Shown one piece after another: positions 62,280 to 64,000 of a stretch of DNA of 64,000 nucleotides (its first letter is position 1; each line of letters opens with the position of its first letter). The notes beneath the pieces were generated by a model. That model had not been told where the DNA came from. It did no database searches and saw only the letters and a list, made by a program, of their open reading frames with translations. The stretch comes from Thauera sp. K11 (lineage in GTDB: Bacteria > Pseudomonadota > Gammaproteobacteria > Burkholderiales > Rhodocyclaceae). Where the stretch lies: NCBI RefSeq assembly GCF_002354895.1, contig NZ_CP023439.1, positions 2,418,001 through 2,482,000 on the forward strand, written 5' to 3'. The translations under genes and the position numbers were made by a program.

Positions 62280-63638
62280 TCAACGCGCAGCGTCGGCGGC
62301 CACCGCGTCACCGGTGAAATATTTCTCCGGCTTCGGCGTAACGACCTTGAAGTCTTCGTCGTTGAGTGCCTGAATCACGCTCATGGTGCCGGCCTGCAGG
62401 TTGAAGACTGTTGCAGTCTTCATCAGCGTCGTCGGGATTTTCGGCACGACGAAGGGCGTGACTTGCGTCGTACGCCACAGCTTGCCTTCAGCGTCGTAGC
62501 CGTCCATCAGCGCGATCAGCCAGGTATCTTCGTCCAGGTAGTAGCGACGCTTCGGCACGGCGTGTCGCTTGCCCGGCGCCACAGTCGCCTCGACGACCCA
62601 GACCCGGTGCTTCTCCCAACGGACCTTGTCCGGATTCAGGTGATGTTTCGACAGCGCCTCTTCGAGCTTGGCACCCACGAAGCCATTGTTGTTGTAGGGA
62701 ATCAGCATTTCCTGCTTGCCCACCAGCTTCCATTCAAAGCGATCGAGCTGCCCGAAGAAACCCTGCACTTCGTCGAAGTAGTTCGCGCCCGAGGACACGA
62801 AGTCCGGCGTATCGTAAGACACGGTCGGCGCCCGGCGCACGCGACGCTGACCCACCAGATACTGCCAGGCCGCACGAGCATTCTTCTGGTCGATGCTGTC
62901 ACGGATGACGAGCGACTCGCCGGCCTTGAACGGCGGCTCAAGGGTATTGAACCGGAACATCGAGTACTCGCCCGACCACTTCTCGACCGTCGCATCCTCG
63001 TAGAACGGCGGGTACTGGAAGGAGATCTCGTTGCGCGTGGCCAGCGTGTGCGAGCCGTCCGCGTTGCCGACGATGTTCTTGAACCGGTACTCGATCGACG
63101 GTGCCTCGACGCGCAGCAGGAAGTTCCACATCACCTCGACGCCTTCCTTGGGAATCGGGAAGGGAATGCCGCCGATGCAATTCTCCAGCGAATAGCCGCC
63201 ATCCTTCGTGTTGCAGCGGGTGGCGTTCAGCGCCGTGTTGTCGTACACGCGCTGCGGCGCAGCCGCCGTGCGATGCGTGGGATAGACGTCAAGACGGAAG
63301 CTGTCCGGGTACTTCTGCAGCAGCGCTTTCGTACCTTCCGAAAGCAGACTGTCGTACTCGGCCATATTCTTCGCGGTGACCTGGTAGACCGGCTTCTCGT
63401 TAGCAAAGATCTCGCCGGGGATGTCGCCCACCGACTTGCCTGCCGTCAAAGGCTTGGTGATGCCGCCATCCCAGGCGGGAATGCTCCCGTCCTTGTTGCC
63501 GGCCTTCTCCGCACCCAGCGGCGTCAGCGTGCTCTTGAGCTTGGCGGCCTCTTCGGCGGTCACGGCGGCGCCGGCACCTTGTGCAACCAGCAATCCGGCA
63601 GCCATCGCCGCCCAAAGCATGTTGTGCTTGATCATCAT
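62280..63638 (-). CDS. DUF1329-family exported protein
   Basis: The 452-residue product starts with a signal peptide (MMIKHNMLWAAMAAGLLVAQGAGA). The mature part is a DUF1329 protein, related to the LolA/LolB-like lipoprotein-carrier fold, with typical PLGAEKAGNKDGSIPAWDGG near the N-terminus and DEDTWLIALMDGYDAEGKLW later. These proteins occur with DUF1302 porin-like proteins and RND permeases in degraders of hydrophobic substrates. The precise role is unknown. Confidence 0.88.
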   Translation of the reverse strand: MMIKHNMLWAAMAAGLLVAQGAGAAVTAEEAAKLKSTLTPLGAEKAGNKDGSIPAWDGGITKPLTAGKSVGDIPGEIFANEKPVYQVTAKNMAEYDSLLSEGTKALLQKYPDSFRLDVYPTHRTAAAPQRVYDNTALNATRCNTKDGGYSLENCIGGIPFPIPKEGVEVMWNFLLRVEAPSIEYRFKNIVGNADGSHTLATRNEISFQYPPFYEDATVEKWSGEYSMFRFNTLEPPFKAGESLVIRDSIDQKNARAAWQYLVGQRRVRRAPTVSYDTPDFVSSGANYFDEVQGFFGQLDRFEWKLVGKQEMLIPYNNNGFVGAKLEEALSKHHLNPDKVRWEKHRVWVVEATVAPGKRHAVPKRRYYLDEDTWLIALMDGYDAEGKLWRTTQVTPFVVPKIPTTLMKTATVFNLQAGTMSVIQALNDEDFKVVTPKPEKYFTGDAVAADAAR

Positions 63639-63667
63639 TCGTCTCCGGAGGTTCTCGTTATGCAGAA

Positions 63668-64000
63668 TCAGAACGTGCGCTGGATCGACAGCGAAATGAA
63701 GTCGCGATCGCGATGGAAGTTCTCATAGGAGAGCTCGGACACCGCCGTGTTGTAACGGATGACCGAACCACCCGAACCGAAGTAGTGGGTGTAGTTCAGG
63801 CCCGCCTGCCAGGTCTTCTGGTAGTCGGCCTTGACGCCGATGCTGAGGTTGCCGCCCTGCTCCGACGGGAAGAGCACGCCATTCACCGACGAGCGACCGC
63901 TCAGGCCATAGGCGAGGCCGATCGGGACCTGCAGGTCGAGACCCGGCGCCACCTGGAAGTACTCGGGGGTGAACACGAACTGGATCGCGCTGGCGTCGCG
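63668..64000 (-). CDS. DUF1302-family outer-membrane protein, C-terminal part (cut by right edge)
   Basis: The frame is open to the right edge; about 110 C-terminal residues are visible. Alternating hydrophobic beta-strands and the final aromatic (SLSIQRTF) are typical of outer-membrane barrels, and LQVPIGLAYGLSGRSSVNG and SYENFHRDRDFIS fit DUF1302. It is probably a channel for hydrophobic compounds working with the DUF1329 protein and the RND permease. Confidence 0.8.
   Translation of the reverse strand, partial: RDASAIQFVFTPEYFQVAPGLDLQVPIGLAYGLSGRSSVNGVLFPSEQGGNLSIGVKADYQKTWQAGLNYTHYFGSGGSVIRYNTAVSELSYENFHRDRDFISLSIQRTF

Noticed and set aside
1..64000. CRISPR arrays, rRNA and tRNA genes
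   Set aside because: No regularly spaced repeats, rRNA-like sequence or complete cloverleaf was seen on reading both strands; covariance-model searches could not be run.

Overview
This GC-rich window looks like the chromosome of an aromatic-degrading betaproteobacterium, most likely of the Thauera/Azoarcus/Aromatoleum type. That placement is inferred from gene content and codon style, not from any rRNA or marker gene. No rRNA, tRNA or CRISPR array was recognised.

Bases 1-26000 form an integrative-conjugative-element-like region. The 3' part of a TraG-like conjugation gene is followed by a complete BREX type 2 (Pgl) phage-defence operon: XRE regulator, pglW, pglX, pglY, pglZ, brxD, brxHI. This run continues without a gap into an OLD-family nuclease and a UvrD-like helicase, a Gabija-type pair. 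Overlapping stop and start codons suggest one long co-translated defence unit. A tyrosine integrase and a small excisionase-like HTH protein close the module.

Bases 26000-31110 are a second mobile/accessory patch. It has a SAM methyltransferase, then a leftward operon of antitoxin, ParE/RelE toxin and a primase-helicase of the TOTE conflict-system type, and a broken tyrosine recombinase. The patch ends inside a phenol hydroxylase gene (dmpK), which it has truncated.

Bases 31110-57407 carry phenol catabolism in two facing, diverged copies. The rightward copy has dmpK' (remnant), dmpLMNOP, a flavodoxin-fold quinone reductase, a GlxA-type regulator and one 2-hydroxymuconic semialdehyde dehydrogenase gene (dmpC). 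The leftward copy is complete: dmpR (sigma54 activator), dmpB (catechol 2,3-dioxygenase), dmpKLMNOP, then a separately promoted lower operon dmpC-E-H-I-F-G, an SDR-like gene, a tautomerase and dmpQ. Together these take phenol through catechol and 2-hydroxymuconate to pyruvate and acetyl-CoA. dmpD (hydrolytic branch) is absent. The two copies are separated by transposon debris (IS1182-type transposase, tniQ remnant, a DUF2384 antitoxin-like gene, and a 684-bp duplicated fragment of the TOTE gene).

Bases 57577-64000, all leftward, hold a universal-stress/hemerythrin fusion, an RND/MMPL permease, a YCF48-like periplasmic protein, a DUF1329 protein and the 3' part of a DUF1302 outer-membrane protein. 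This looks like an envelope system for hydrophobic compounds. Notable regulatory features are a sigma54 promoter before dmpB, a 66-bp promoter region shared in architecture by both dmpC genes, stem-loops at the same two gene junctions in both hydroxylase operons, and several intrinsic terminators.
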